NCBI GenBank assembly: GCA_023853785.1
Contig: JAJIRX010000823.1
Coordinates: 1-56,831, forward strand
Reading direction: 5' to 3'
Origin: Psilocybe azurescens
Lineage: Eukaryota; Basidiomycota; Agaricomycetes; Agaricales; Agrocybaceae
DNA: 56,831 nt
This document shows positions 12,428 through 25,241 of the stretch, one piece after another. Position numbers and translations under genes: made by a program. Each line of letters opens with the position of its first letter. The stretch's first letter is position 1. The notes under the pieces are model-generated. The model searched no databases. It was not told the DNA's origin and saw only the letters and a list, made by a program, of their open reading frames with translations.

Positions 12428-12559
12428 TTAGTTAGATTCTGTGCTACGCCGCTCGTAAAATTTGAGCTTGAACCCTCCGTCTTCGCGACTTGACATAGAG
12501 CTCACGTCCTCTACCTCAAAATGCTCAATCGCCCAACGAGATTTGGACAGCTTCCCAAT
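12428..12559 (-). CDS. Orphan or alternative terminal exon
   Basis: On the minus strand, after an acceptor (GTTTAG), a clean 43-codon block starts IGKLSKSRWAIEHFEVEDV and ends with a stop at 12430-12428. It lies just downstream of the small gene at 12601-13250. The segment HFEVEDV resembles SLKVEDI in that gene's last exon, so it could be an alternative or duplicated last exon. No usable donor joins the two. Confidence 0.3.
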   Translation of the reverse strand: MGKLSKSRWAIEHFEVEDVSSMSSREDGGFKLKFYERRSTESN

Positions 12560-12600
12560 CTAAACGAATGAATTTTTTAGAACGATATCCTACGCCTGTT

Positions 12601-13250
12601 CTATTTATCCCATCCGAGATTGCCGGGATTTGATGGTGACAGCTCGATAATGTCCTCTACTTTCAATGAGTTCAGAATATCCGACTCTTTCATGCACGAC
12701 GCAATGAGGCCCATTATATTCCAATAAAATCAAAGGGAGTTAGTATCTCTATGATCAACCATTCCGTGAAGGGTTGCTCTACAGCTTCGTATTAGAAGTA
12801 TATATATAATGACATTAGTATTACTTACCTGTGGGTGAGGATCAGGGACCAGCCTCAGTGGCTCGCTTTGATGGCGAGGAAAGCCGTCGTAAACGGTGGC
12901 ATGCTGTCTTTTCGTCAGAAGGCGTATAGGTCTCGCTTCCAGCCAAAATCGGGTGAATATCTGGGCATACACTGCACTTAAAGTCAGAATAGCTCCTATC
13001 TAATACTGTGTGCTGAAGTTGAGTAACACTTGCCTAGAGGCAGAAGCTGGGGAGGGATCCAGATATTCGAAGGGATTCTTTGGATGTTTTGGTCATCCTT
13101 GATCAACTCCATCATGTTACCGTCCATCTGCTTGAAGCTCTGCATGTCCATTGTGGTGGACATTGTTTCTCTTTTCTGATGATTATTGATCGGAATGCCC
13201 ACCACCAGGCTTATAATGACAGTGAATACGGAACTGAGGGCGAGAAGCAT
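12601..13250 (-). CDS. Small hypothetical protein with N-terminal hydrophobic segment
   Basis: This is an unrecognised protein of about 147 aa. Exons on the minus strand are 13250-13034, 12971-12829 and 12684-12601. The first intron begins with GCAAGT and ends in TGCAG. Using this GC donor is the only choice that keeps the frame (PL-VYAQIF). The second intron has a perfect GTAAGT donor and a CTAAC branch-like site. Residues 1-19 (MLLALSSVFTVIISLVVGI) form a signal peptide or membrane anchor, followed by a dibasic KR at 26-27 that could be a Kex2 site. The middle part is rich in Arg and Pro (DGFPRHQSEPLRLVPDPH). The function is unknown. Confidence 0.5.
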
Positions 13251-14043
13251 TGTGAGGCAGTTGGCTGGAAGGAGTAGTTTTTGCTGGGTAGATTAATGCA
13301 GGGAGGTGAGCTCCACCTACTTGACCTAGAACGCAACAACTGCTAATATTTGGATTGCTGGGTCTTCCACTAAATGCGCCATTGCTTCGTAAAGGCGACC
13401 AACTCGCTTAAATTGCGTTAGTTTCATTGAAACAGACTGATGCTAGCAACGCAACGATCCAGACGGCTCTTACAATTTAGCAGATTCGACAGGTGTCCGT
13501 CTCACGAGTTGACTATAGCTGAAATTTATTATTAGAATGCATGCAGCTTCGCACTGGCTTATGTTCAGAAGCGCAAACTAGCTGTATATACCTGTAAACT
13601 GCGACTCATCAATTAAACTGGTAGCTAAATATCTGCCTATATGCACTTGAATTGTTCTAGCCATGTATGTTCAACTTCAGTTGCTATTCAGGCATAGTTT
13701 CCGTTCCCCAGACTACGATAGTCGAGCAGAATCCTATTGGCAGTACATCGTACACGTATGATTGGCCAAGAAGTGAATGCATTGGAAATATTGAAGTTGA
13801 AAGGAAAGGTGTAAATATATGTGTAATGAAGAATACAAAAAAAGGATCAGCCAAGAGCGTACAAATCAACTCGAGGAAATTAGGAAAGTCGTTTACGAAT
13901 GAATGCGTAAGTGAACTACGAAGGGTGTCCCATGAAAGGTGAAAAGCATCATCAAAAAAAGATCGGAAAGGGGTTGATAAATAAATTTCAATGAAATAGC
14001 GTGCCATCAAGATAACTGACGTTTCTCCAAATGGAGGAACAAT
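13251..14043. other. Intergenic, AT-rich
   Basis: I see open frames of about 90-108 codons overlapping each other on both strands around 13667-14010 and no motif. This is likely the 3' flank of the secreted-protein gene. Confidence 0.4.
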
Positions 14044-14779
14044 TTAGAAAGTGGTGACAGCTGAGCGAGCGGACCTGTATGCATTTCCAACAGAGCCGAA
14101 GGAGCGACGGCTGTCCCAGTTGTTGCCGCTTGGGACGATGTAAGACCTTCCGAGGTCGTGGCCGGAGAAGCCCCAGTCGTTGGTGCTCAACGAACCGTCG
14201 CTTTCGTAAAAGTTGTTGAAGTGAGAGACGATGCCGGAGTCGTATCCGACACCGCGGCCAGAGAAGCGTCTGAGGTCGCGGCTGAAGCCGTGCAAGCTGG
14301 AGTGGAACTGCTCGAAGACGACGGTCTGGGTCTCGACTTCACAGATCTGCTCGGAGATAATACTGGATATTCGTAAGTGTATCAGTGGTGTGGTATCGTG
14401 AGTATGAGCAGAAGACCACTGACCGCTTGGCCATCTCTTGAAGGACGAGGAGACGCTGCTGGATGATGGTGATGCTCTCGGAATGGCAGACGACCTCCGT
14501 CTCCTTTACAACGGAGATAGAGCTCTCACTGAAGTGGCTGTTGTCGAAGTTATCAGAGCCGTAGAAGTTGTCGAAGCCATTGAAGGAGTGGGAGTCCTTG
14601 GTAGCTGTTAAAGGAGTGGAATCCACCACGGGCAGCTAAGAAAAGATTTGGTAAATGACATTGATCAGGTGCCGGACAGAGTATGCCATACCTAGATCGG
14701 TGTTGGTGGGGGCGGCGGTAACACCAGCAGAGAGGACAGAAATAGCAACGGTAAGAGCGGCAGCGAGTTTAGCGAACAT
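14044..14779 (-). CDS. Small secreted protein, 195 aa
   Basis: This is a predicted secreted protein of unknown function. Exons on the minus strand are 14779-14692, 14604-14424 and 14362-14044, totalling 588 nt in frame. Residues 1 to about 23 (MFAKLAAALTVAISVLSAG and onward to TAA) are a signal peptide, with cleavage probably before APTN. The mature part begins with a Ser/Phe/Asp-rich stretch. It continues with an amphipathic helix (IIQQRLLVLQEMAKR, then ISEQICEVETQTVVFEQF) and ends in a Gly/Ser/Asn-rich region (NDWGFSGHDLGRSYIV). A similar layout is common in small secreted proteins of Agaricomycetes. There is one Cys in each of exons 2 and 3 (VVCHSE, QICEVE), so one disulfide is possible. 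An earlier acceptor (CTTAG) in intron 1 would break the frame. Confidence 0.7.
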
Positions 14780-15652
14780 GATGATGATTTGAAGTGACGA
14801 AATGGAATAAAATTCGAAGTCTAAAAAAGAAATGAGCATCATCTACAGGGAGTAAAATAGTAGATTGACCAACTTGCTATAAGCACAAATGTAAGGCCTT
14901 CCCTGGAGGAGATGTACGAAGTGGTCAAAGACTGTGAATGGGCAACCTGGCCAAACAAAAGAGCGAAGAGCGAAACGAAGGAAAAGAAAAAAACGAAAGA
15001 ATTGATGCTTCTCTACCAAGGGGTTCTTAGGTATATATACCTCTTTGTTGGGCTTGGCATTGAATATCCCTCCCGCGTATTTCACAGGTACATATGGAAC
15101 TTGACTGGGACTACAGATGTTCCGGGATCCTCCACGAACAGAACCACGGGCAAAACCACGGTAATACGCCTGTGAACTGACACGACATGACAGTCGCACA
15201 GGACAAGCCAACGCCCATCTTATTTTTGGCAGATATTCTCCTGTGAAACGTCGCATATACTCTTGGTCCCCACTGGCGTCAAATCAAGTGCCCATCACAG
15301 AGGTCAAACTGAATTTCTGACTGATTGGCCGTCTATTCTTGTAAATGAATCAACTGCTCAATCGACAAGAGCACGACGTACCTTTCTTTGAACTTTGGGT
15401 GTCGAGTCATTCTTGTATATTCCCCCATGTTTCGCCATGAGCACTCCCGAAGAGTAAAAAGGTATTGGTCGCCTTCAAAGAGGTAGTGGAATGGGTTCAA
15501 CAAGCACATCGGATGCATTAAGGTTAGCAACCCCCACTGTAAGGGTGATTGTCTTTGTTTGGTTCTGAGGGCAATAGGACATGTTCCAAGTGAAGCCGGG
15601 AGAAATTCGTTTCCTTTCTTTGTTTTTCTTTCTCTTTACTTTCTCTCTACAA
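14780..15652. other. Divergent intergenic region
   Basis: This region lies between the minus-strand secreted-protein gene and the plus-strand copy A gene. It probably holds both promoters, and one palindromic TATA-like element is noted separately. No gene is supported. Confidence 0.4.
15029..15042. promoter_or_regulatory. Palindromic TATA-like element
   Basis: AGGTATATATACCT is a perfect 14-bp palindrome lying about 250 nt upstream of the secreted-protein ATG. It could act as a TATA box in either direction. Function is inferred. Confidence 0.25.
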
Positions 15653-18600
15653 ATGACCTCCAAGGCTAGGTTGAAATCGTTAGCGGACGAAATCGAGGAC
15701 GCTGAGGTCGCATTTTGCTCGAGGCTCAGTCAAATTCGGGTGGCGACAACGGCCAATGGTCGAAAGACAAGTCTGGTGACCTCGACTGGGGCTATACAGC
15801 CCGCAACATTCGTGCAATGAGCCACGACGAGCTCCTCACTGATCTCTGGAAGAAGGGTTTCTCAATCCCTCCGAGGGAGTATAATCCTTCTGCGCCATTT
15901 GTCTATGTCAAAATGAACAATGGCGAAGTCATTACGCTTCCACACGGATACCGCCTTCCTCTCATGTTCGTGGCCAGATACTATTGGGGAATCACTCTCA
16001 GCAAACTCGGTGACGTGACGCTCTGGAAGAAGGAGCGAGCCAACGTCTACCACCTGTCACGGCTATGCGAAAATCTATTTCAACGGGCACGCGCAAAGGC
16101 GTTTGCTGGTGGCATGGAGAAGGGCTGGCGATGTGTGATGTTCGATCGATTGCTGGCGAGATTCTACAAATCATGGTATCGCAACGATCCTGCAGCTGGA
16201 AAGGAGTTTGAGACCAAGTTTAGCGTGAAAGAATATGACAGAGACGTTCTCAAGCATGGTACGCCGCGTTTTACCCCGTATTTCAACTCATCCCACTCAG
16301 CAATGTTGTTATATGTACGCAGACTGGAAAAGATGGTGCACGAGAGGTCTCAACGGCGTCAGGATGAAGGAACAAGAGGTCTCTGATGGTATCACCCTTG
16401 CAGAATTTCGGGCGGGTTTACAAAGAGTAGGGGATGGCGAGTGGACACTACGCGGAGAACGCCTTGCCTGGATTGCCGATGACGAGGGTTTTTCATGGAG
16501 CTCTGAATCGGAACTTACTGAATTCGATCTGGACGACGAAGATGAAGATGAACAGGTGGAGGAAGAGGAGGAGGAGGAAGATGAGGACAGTGATGCTGAT
16601 GCCGAAGGCGAATTGGTCGGGGACGACGACGACGGACTCACCATTCAACCTTCTGCACCACCTGATTCCGAAGATGCTGTAGCTAAACGTGTTCGAGACC
16701 TTCCAATTGACGAAGATGACAATGAACGTGCTTCAAAACGCGCCCGAATCGAAATGATCAGCGACGTATCAAATCGTCGGTATAAGGTCAACAATATCGT
16801 TGCCCTCACCCGGACTTTAGCTGCCATGGAGAAGAACCCAGTGTGGGCCAGACATTCCTCCGGAGCTTCGGGATCTGGGGGTGGGTCTCAACCTCCTACT
16901 GAAGCGATCGACTTTACATCACCGATGAATCCCTCTGTCCCGGTGACTATTTCAAGCTTCTTGTCCCCTCCTCCCTTGGGGAACAATATTCCTGACTTCT
17001 CAGGATCTACATTTCAGCCACCCACAACCCCGGGCGTGACTGACAATGGCCTGCCTGCTACGCCTTCTAATAGAGACGAACGTCCGGACAGCTTGAAGTC
17101 AGCGGTTGTAATTTCAAGGCCGACTCCAAACTCCTCGATTCCCCGCCGCTTTTCATCCCTCGGCGCGATGCAGAACGGTTCCTCCGTCAGCGCATCCTCC
17201 AGCAAATTACCATCTTCGTCCTCCCTTTCCAGAAGCAGATCTCGCCGGATTGACAAGGATACCTCAATCTCCTCCTTTCTTCGTCCATCTGGTTCCAAAC
17301 CCCGGCAGACTCGAGCCTCACGGATCGCCGGTGTGGCCACTGTCAACGTGTATGTCAGTGACGGGAAACCTCGGGGTGGGGCTGTGACTCACGCCGCTGC
17401 TCGTGCGGCGAGAAAGGCGGCTGAAAATGGCAGAGCTCAATCAATTTCGTCGAGTTCATCCGGATCACGATCACGATCGCCTACACCTTCTGTTTCTCAG
17501 CCAAATCCTACATCTCGTTCACCGCCTCCTCAACAACGACTCTCATCTCTTACCGAGCCGACTCCCACTGAAGCGACCGATGCTGAAAACCCGCCACCGA
17601 CGCAAATTGGTCCTCCACCTGCCAAATGGTCAGCACTACCCGTACCACCCCGCCAGCACGATCTGTATCCAGGGCCAAACGCACGGAACCTGCAGAAGCT
17701 GAACCTCGTCCGACATATTCACAAGAGTTCATCACCAGCGAAGCTCTGAAGCTCTTGGTCAACTTGGTCAACTCCAGCCGTAATGAAGGCGATAAAGTGG
17801 TAGCAGCTGCTGCTGCTGCTTCCTCGTCTTCTACGGTCGCTGGACCATCGACTGGCACGGAGCCTATGTCTGGGATTGACTACCAACCATTGGAGGGCCG
17901 CTTCCAGCATTTCGAGGAGCAATTTTTATCAGTGAAAGAGGAGCTTGTAGGGATTGTTGAGCGGTTGCAAGTACTGGAGAAGGAGGCGAGGGAGCAGCGG
18001 AAAGTGCAAACGGTGGTAAATGAGAGGGTGTTCTGCGACCAGAATGTGGGATGCACCCCCGACGGGATGTCTCAAAGTGTACAGACGGATCAGGGCGTGG
18101 GTGAAGATAAGGGTAAGGATGCGGATGTGGATGTGGACGTACAGATGGGGGGCGTGGAGAACGACGACGGAGAAGGAGGAGGCATTGCTCAACCGCAGGT
18201 CATGCAGCCTCTGCGAGAGATGGGAGAGATTGCAGTGCAGACCGAGCCTGTGGAGGATGAATTAACCCGATCGCATGCATCTGTTTCTGTGCAGTCGGCT
18301 GCACAGCAGGATGCTGATGAGGGGTCCTGTCCAAATCAGAATGGTGCTGCTACTGTCGACGTCCACGCCTCGGATCGTAATTGCGGCTCGGAGACGGATA
18401 CCGACTCTACTCTTAATGCTGCGAAAGATGAACCCATCGACCCCCGTGCAGCCGAAATGTCTTCTAACCTTTCGCTTCTAGTCAATAACCTCGTCTCCGT
18501 CAAGATGTTGTCGCTTGTTGGGGACATGGTCAAGGGTAAGACGAAGGAGACTTCTGTCATTGACCCAGACGCGTCTATCCGGTCAATGTCCCCTGCTGTC

Positions 18601-19200
18601 ATGCAAGCTTCGGACTCATTCGCGCTCTCCAATCTATTTGAAGAGGTCAAAGCCATGAAAGACGAGGCTCGGGCAAGGGAACACAGGGACAAAGAAGAAA
18701 TGCTGGCCATGCGACAGCTGCATTCCGCAGAAGTCGACGCTCTTAGGAGAAGGCTGTCGTATCTCGAGTCGCAGAACCGTTATCTGGACTCAGTAAACAG
18801 CAACAATGATCGCCATCGCTCGTCCTCGGCCCATTCTGGACATGGGGACGGTCATGGAGGGTACCACATCTCGACCCCCATCGTCGGAGACCACCATAGC
18901 GATGGAGGTCGACACAGCCGTCAGCGCAACCCATATTCTAGTGCGAGTGCACGAATACATCACTCGCCAGTGGCTGGAGAGGTTGACCACCCACACACCC
19001 ACACGCCTGGGTCGTCCTCCGGAGATAGGACGGGCGCGGGCGCTTCGAACTCCAGTTCGAATCTTATACCCACTCCTGCGCATTCGGAGCGCAGTTTCTC
19101 GTTCACGCGACCTGGTGGTGACCGGGATGAAGAAATACCGTTGCCTATCAAGTCGCAGCGGAAGCACAATATGTTTGTTGCGCGCGCTACTTTTGGTTGA
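15653..19200 (+). CDS. Large low-complexity coiled-coil protein, copy A
   Basis: This is an unrecognised protein of about 1,100 aa, paralogous to the gene at 29528-36452. Exon 1 (15653-16258) carries the conserved domain: DWGYTARNIRAM, KKGFSIPPREYNPSAP, LPHGYRLPLMFVARYYW, HLSRLCENLFQRAR and EKGWRCVMFDRLLARFYKSW. A 64-nt intron (16259-16322) splits the Asp codon of KHDWKRW. Then come an acidic block (LDDEDEDEQ and Glu-runs), a basic patch (SKRARIEM), a long Ser/Pro/Arg-rich region and a helix (FITSEALKLLVNLVNSS). After these lie a VQT-motif array (18001-18300), a coiled coil (EEVKAMKDEARAREH to ALRRRLSYLESQ) and a conserved end (EIPLPIKSQRKHNMF). The frame slips at TTTT 15713-15716 and near 17630, where a 44-nt intron is possible. 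It looks like a nuclear or scaffold protein, but the function is unknown. Confidence 0.7.
18001..18300 (+). other. Array of VQT-type motifs in copy A
   Basis: Four short motifs lie in a disordered acidic stretch just before the coiled coil. They are KVQTV at 18001, SVQTDQ at 18076, AVQTEP at 18232 and SVQSAA at 18286, plus a weaker VQM. The core V-Q-T-[D/E] fits the known consensus for binding dynein light chain LC8 ([T/V/I]-Q-[T/V]-[D/E]). Binding itself is inference. Confidence 0.45.
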
Positions 19201-20788
19201 TTGGGTTTCAAGTAGACGGACCCCATTTGGCCGGTTGGAAAATTCTATGCATCTCATCTCATCTCTTTTCCTTTTCATGTCGATTTATTTTTCACCCCTC
19301 GCCGATGTAGGCTGTGTTATTCTCGTTCTATTCTATGCCTTAAAATTCATCCCCACTTTTTCCCAATACTCTCAGATACACATCATTGTCCTTTAATTAC
19401 AAAACTGAAATGGCTTCCAACCTGATTGTAATATAATTATTAAACGTTCATATAACCATGTCTGCGGTACATTTAACACGTCATTGGGCACAGCGCAACC
19501 CGTTGCAACTCGTTCGACGATAGTCGGAGATGTTTCATCAAGAGTTATCTATCTTTTGGAACCGCTTTCGGGGACTGCCAAGTACGCAATTCGTCGACGA
19601 TTTTGAGGGTTTTCCGATAACATGGCGCGTGAATCTACAATCATCCTTGTTCTTTCATTATAGTGTTCATCCGCCGAAGCCTGTCGATCAACTTCAAGTG
19701 AAAGGGTTCTCGTACGTGACCCTTGCACGTCGCGTCGCAACTTTTCCTTCAACCAATGCTGCGTTAAATCGATGGCAGTTCGTCTACACGAAAACTATAT
19801 TTGTGGATATATAATGGTTCGACATCAATCAGTCTATACATTTCGTGTCCCCATTCCAAAAACACCATCTTGAGCTTTGGCCTTAGAGGTTTTATTTGTA
19901 TCATCGATACGTCAGTAGCTGAGAAACCAATATAATGGATGCTTACTCAACACTCATATATATGCTCATATTTCAAGAGTAATCACTGCTAAGGACTAAC
20001 ACAACCCCCGTCTCTCCTGGATTCACGACCTTACCCATTGCCCAACGGTATCGATGACTCAGATATCCCATTTCCGATGCTTCTTCACCTAGATTTCAGA
20101 ATTCCTGTGTAGTCATATTCCGGAAAAATATGCCATGCTACGAGCAGCTTTCTAAAGATGTCCTTTATTCAAAGATACGCAAATATGCATTTAAGATGAC
20201 ACAGAGTTTTTATGAAGACACGAAGGACGTGATCGATGTCATCTGATGCACAGTCTTCCTTGGCTTAGCGCGGCTGTCTTTCTTTTGACATCTGCCTCTG
20301 TGAATAAGAATAAGTTTATACCCGTTACGCATCTGGCACGCGCAAGATTGGACGTTAGTTAAGATCCGTGAGGCTCCTTGCCTCGTGTGTAGTCATGCCT
20401 TGCAAAAATGACTGCTTTGCGGTGCGCCTTCCAAGCCAGTATTTCTCTGTATGACCAGCAACCAAGCTCTGGCCATACTTCGTGATATGAATCTAAGGAT
20501 GATCATCAGATCGGCTCCACATTCATTAATAATTGATATATCAATCGGTCATAGCCTGCCATAACTGTATTGAACTGTATTGGATAGTTTTTTTGTTTTT
20601 TTGAATCAGTTCATTAACGTGTAAGAAGCGGTCGAAGGGCCAAGACACACGGGTGCAAGGATGCACCGCCCTGTATTGAATAGTTTGACGGGACCGAATC
20701 GACTCGGGCACCATGAGAACGCATATAAAATGAATTCGTAGCTTGAAGAGCACATTGAACTATTTCTGTCGCCACTGACTCGTCAAGA
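19201..20788. other. Intergenic, no gene recognised
   Basis: One frame of 94 codons at 19530-19814 has no motif. The rest is AT-rich and short-frame only. It is probably the 3' flank of copy A and the promoter of the CHAT gene. Confidence 0.45.
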
Positions 20789-23700
20789 ATGCCTGATCAA
20801 AACCACTCCGAGTCGAAGGAAAAGCACGGTGATTTTGCAGGGGTGAGGTGAGTTCTTACCCAAGTGTACACAAGAATGTAAGATGCTGATGCTACAATCA
20901 TTAATGCCTAGGTCTGACGAAGGAGCACCGGGACCGACTTCTGACAAGACGGATCCTCCTGTGCCAGACGGGCTATCTATTCTTGAGAATCTTTTGCAGT
21001 TCATCCCACCTCCAATGGATACCACAGCTTCAATGGAGGGATCCATGGAGGGGACGCCTTCTAGTGCTACTACGTCAGATATCTCACCTGAGTCAGAATT
21101 GGCCAAAATCGCGACTCTTCTCAATAAAGTGATGGTGAGCTCATGGAGCCTCAACCGCAGCGAAATGCCACTGTATACTAACGCCCTAAACTACTGGTAA
21201 TACAGGATATCTCAAGCAACATGCCTCAAATTGCGGATCAAGAAGTTCCAACAGCAACCCTGCCGGGCGACTTATCCCAGACCAATCGTCCCATAACCAC
21301 TGGTCCGATATTTAAGCCAATGGACACCGTGAAAAATTCGATTAGAGGTCTTTTTGGATATGACAGGGAAGATCTTTCAGTTGGATGGACGCGATTTCAA
21401 AGCTTCAGCCTACTGATCCTCCGAACACATCACCGAGTACATCAAATCCACCGACTATTACGCCGCTCAGCGCCATAAGAACAGCCTTCTCTTCGTTATT
21501 TAAGGAGACGTCTGCAGACAATGGCTCCAGCAATTTACAGCGTACGCCTTCGGTTCCAGAAGAGATCTTCTCGGCCTCCCTGACCCATGCATTTCAGACC
21601 GACGAAATACTCCTTCGGACCAGTATTCAGGTGATGTACAAGCATCTTCGTACAGTTCCTGAGGACGATAGCAGCTATCCTTTTATTCAATCCGTGTTAG
21701 GTCTCCAGTTTGCTTCATTTGTATGAAGTTACTTGGGATGACGACACTCTCGAAGCCGGATATGAAGGGACTTCGCTCGCCTTACAGAAGTTTTCCCAAA
21801 CTACCGGATATTTGGAAGATCCAGTCAGCGGCTACAGTAGTACGCTGCTGGGCGTATGGTCAACGCCTGATTGTGCAAAAGATGGAGATGTGGTCAAGCT
21901 GGAAGCCGCACTCGCAATCCTAAGGAAAACCTGGGATATGTACAAGAATTTGCCCGTTGTCCCATCGAGAGTCGGGGAATTTCTGCGCACCGAGTTAGGA
22001 ATGTGTCTTGCAGATCACTACCGATGCACCGGCAATTTGAACGATTTAAACGACGCTATTGACCACCTATTGGCACTGACAAAAGACAAAGAAACATCCA
22101 GTCCCGCCACAGTTTCTCTCGGGTTAGCCTATTATGACCGGTTTCTGCACCTTGGGGTCTTGGATGACTTGGATCGCGCTCTGCACAGAGGACAAGGAAC
22201 CTACGATCCATACATCCCATTTTTACCCTCCAAAGATTCGTCGTATAATTCCGATGATGCGGCTAGGAACCATTTGTTCTCTCAGGGGTTGGCAGAACGT
22301 TTTAAAATGACGATGGATATCGCAGACTTGGACAAGGCCGTCAAATGCTGTAACAAGGCGATACAACTTCTTCACCCCTCACATCCACTTCGTCTTCCAT
22401 ATACGGCTTCCCTTCGCTACTATACTTTATGCTCGTCATGATGCTCGTGCGGCAGGGTCCGAAGATCTTCAGAGGGCCTTAGAGACTATTCGGTCGGCCC
22501 TTGCGACAATCCCGGATAGTCTTGGGCGGCATTCCCGTGTTCCAGCAGATGCAATCACAGGCTTTCTGACAGCGACCGAAGGTGAAGAAAGGAGAGATAC
22601 ATCAGCAATTGATACGGGAATCATCCAGATTCAAAAGTCAAGGAAGAGCTTTTCGGGCCCGCCTCACCTTGAGTCTCGTATCGAAAACTATCTCTCCAAA
22701 GCTATTCTATGCCGCTTCCGTCTGGCAAGAAACAAAGAAGACTTTGAACTGGCCATTCATCACGCACAACTGGCATTTAGTAAAGCACCAGATGACTCCC
22801 CATATCGATTCCAGTGTGGCTTGGACCTAGGACGACTTTTTATTTGAGCAATATGAGTCTGGGCAGTCTACTCACTGCGACGACGCTATGGCCCAATTAT
22901 GTTCTGTGGCCGTGTCGTCGACGTGGCCATCTATTCGACTGAAGGCTGCCATCGAATGGGCCAATGCGGCGGAAGCTTCTCACTCTGACGGTGCAAGAGA
23001 CGCACTGGCAACTGCGCTCGACATACTACCGACATTAGCCTCACTTTCAAATCGCATGCCTGCTCAGTACCGATTATTATCGTCACAAAAGTCGTCCATC
23101 CCCAACAGAGCTGCGATATACGCGCTGGACTCCGGAGACGTTGTCGAGGCTATTTCCTGCCTTGAAAAAGGTCGGAATATTGTATGGGCGCAAGCATTAC
23201 AGCTACGTGCTGGCCATATGGTACCAGCAGGCGACGAACGGCGACACGAGTTCAGACTCCTCTCGGAGCACCTTTCAAGGGTACGTCATGGCCCCACCCG
23301 ACCGCGGGAGCAAAGAAGAAATGGAGGATTCCATGAAACATGCGCCGCCAAACCCTCTGGCCGGTATGCAGTCGTCCGTTGCATACGAACTCAGGGATAT
23401 CATGAAGAGGGTGGTTGAACTGGCAGGTGAAAGCCGTGTGGCTAACGACTTTAGGGCGATGAAGGAATTCACCGATGAATATTTGAACATGTACATAGAC
23501 TCGTCTCTACATAGCTCAGCAGAAAGGTGGACCGCGCTGCGCACCGAGCTCCAGGGTCTCCAGGAAACGCTTGCCTTCTCTGACGCGCAGAAAGAGGATC
23601 TGATGCCGATACTTATCAAGGGTCCCATTGTTATTGTTAGCGCCTACGCCCTCCGGTGCGATGCCATCATAATCAATACCAAAGGAGATGGAGTTGATTT

Positions 23701-24665
23701 CCATCATCTTCCGCTGCCTGACCTGTCGGGGGATGAGATCCAGGCGTGGGCGGAGACACTGCGCTTGGGCACACACGATTACGAATGTGGAGAAATTCCA
23801 TTGGCCGAATTCGAAAGCGAATATCTAAATCCCATCTTGCGGAGGCTGTGGACGGGATTAGCACTCCCGCTTCTAAACTACTTTAAGCAGATTGGAGGAG
23901 GGAAACGCGTCTGGTGGTATCCCACTGGACCATTGATGTTTTTACCGATCCACGCAGCCTCATCATGTGAAGGAGATGAACCTGGATTGCTGGATCTCCT
24001 AGTTTCATCGTACATTCCTTCCATCCACTCACTCATCCGTGCATCAAAGGCGCCTCCACTTCCACTGAAAGTTCTCGCCGTCGGACTTCCCAATACGCCA
24101 GGGCACACACCTCTTAAGTATGTCGACAAGGAAATAAAGGCATTGAAGAAACAATTTCGAGAGAATCCCGATATCCTGACCACATTAATGGGAGAAGAAG
24201 CGAACATATATACAGTCATCAGCAAGCTACCCGAACACAGTTGCGTACATCTATCATGCCACGCCTATCAGGACGAGGAATATCCGTTCAATAGCGCGCT
24301 ATTCCTCCATAACGGCAAACTGAAGCTCTCGAGCCTGATGTCGTTGGATCTGTCGCGTGTGCGGTTCGCCTTTCTGTCGGCGTGCTTGACGTCCGCGGGC
24401 GACACGAGTCTCCCAGACGAGTGCATTCACCGCCGCTGGCATGCAGTTCGGCGGTGTGGGATCAGTGATTGGGACGATGTGGAGTGTGATGGACAGAGTG
24501 GCTGCTGCTGCTGCATCGAAGGTATATGAGCATTTATTTAGGAACGGGATCGAGAATACAAATATGGCGGAGGGTGCTGAGGCGTTACACGAGGCAGTTA
24601 TCGAGATGAGGCAGAAAAAACTGCCACTTACGTATATCGTTCCTTTCATTCACCTGGGCTTTTGA
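20789..24665 (+). CDS. TPR-CHAT caspase-like protein
   Basis: This is a putative cysteine peptidase of the CHAT group (caspase/separase-like) with helical TPR-like repeats. Early exons are 20789-20847, 20912-21134 and from 21206. After a disordered start come repeat helices with the TPR look (LGMCLADHYRCTGNLNDLNDA, AERFKMTMDIADLDKAVKC, LDSGDVVEAISCLEKGRNIVWAQALQLR). The C-terminal CHAT domain (about 23600-24665) has WWYPTGPLMFLPIHAA. The catalytic His is in VHLSCHAYQD (codon 24260-24262) and the catalytic Cys in FAFLSACLTSAGDTSLPDE (24383-24385). The end is GSVIGTMWSVMD and YIVPFIHLGF, typical of the family. Both catalytic residues are present. Single-base frame changes occur near 21382, 21709, 22426-22428, 22837-22841, 23279-23281 and 24433. 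Substrate and role, perhaps regulated proteolysis or cell death, are unknown. Confidence 0.85.
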
Positions 24666-25241
24666 ATACCGCTTTATGTTCTCTATGTAGCCCCTTTCAA
24701 TTCTGTAATGTGATGTATCGGTTAGTACCAATATTGAAGCGAGCGATAATGAATTGGAGATCACCAGGTGTTCTCGTGAGGCGATGTCGGTGTTGTTTTT
24801 AAAACTAAAAACCTTTGAAATTCTATTTAGTGCGTTTTATCTTTTGAATAAGCAGCCAATTCTGTGTCGCACATGCCCCTTAGACTCACAGATGATAGCG
24901 ACTGCTCCAAACTGCCCCTCGCTCTCCATCGGACCACCGTAAGGGACTTGGGGCTGCATGACCTGTCGGGATACTAAAAACGATTGTCCATACACACAAA
25001 GTCGCACGAAATCCAATTAATAATAGTTCCTAATCTTTCCATTTAGCTTTCAAAAAAATCTGTACATTGCTCGTTCAACCATTTATTCGGAGTAGTTTCG
25101 GTGAAACCAAATAGGGGCTTTAAGAATGTTCGTATTTGGCGAGGACCTCCGAATAACTTTTTGGTGCCTGGATGCGACGTTCCAACTGCGAACTGTGAGC
25201 TTCAGCATATCTTCGAACCCACTGACCAACAATACACACCT
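24666..25241. other. Intergenic
   Basis: AT-rich spacer with no motif. An open frame runs into the next gene from 25101, but the start at 25242 fits the splice pattern better. Confidence 0.4.

Noticed and set aside
17626..19200. A separate gene starting at the ATG at 17626
   Set aside because: Copy B shows the same order of segments in one gene, so this is the continuation of copy A after a small intron or frame slip.
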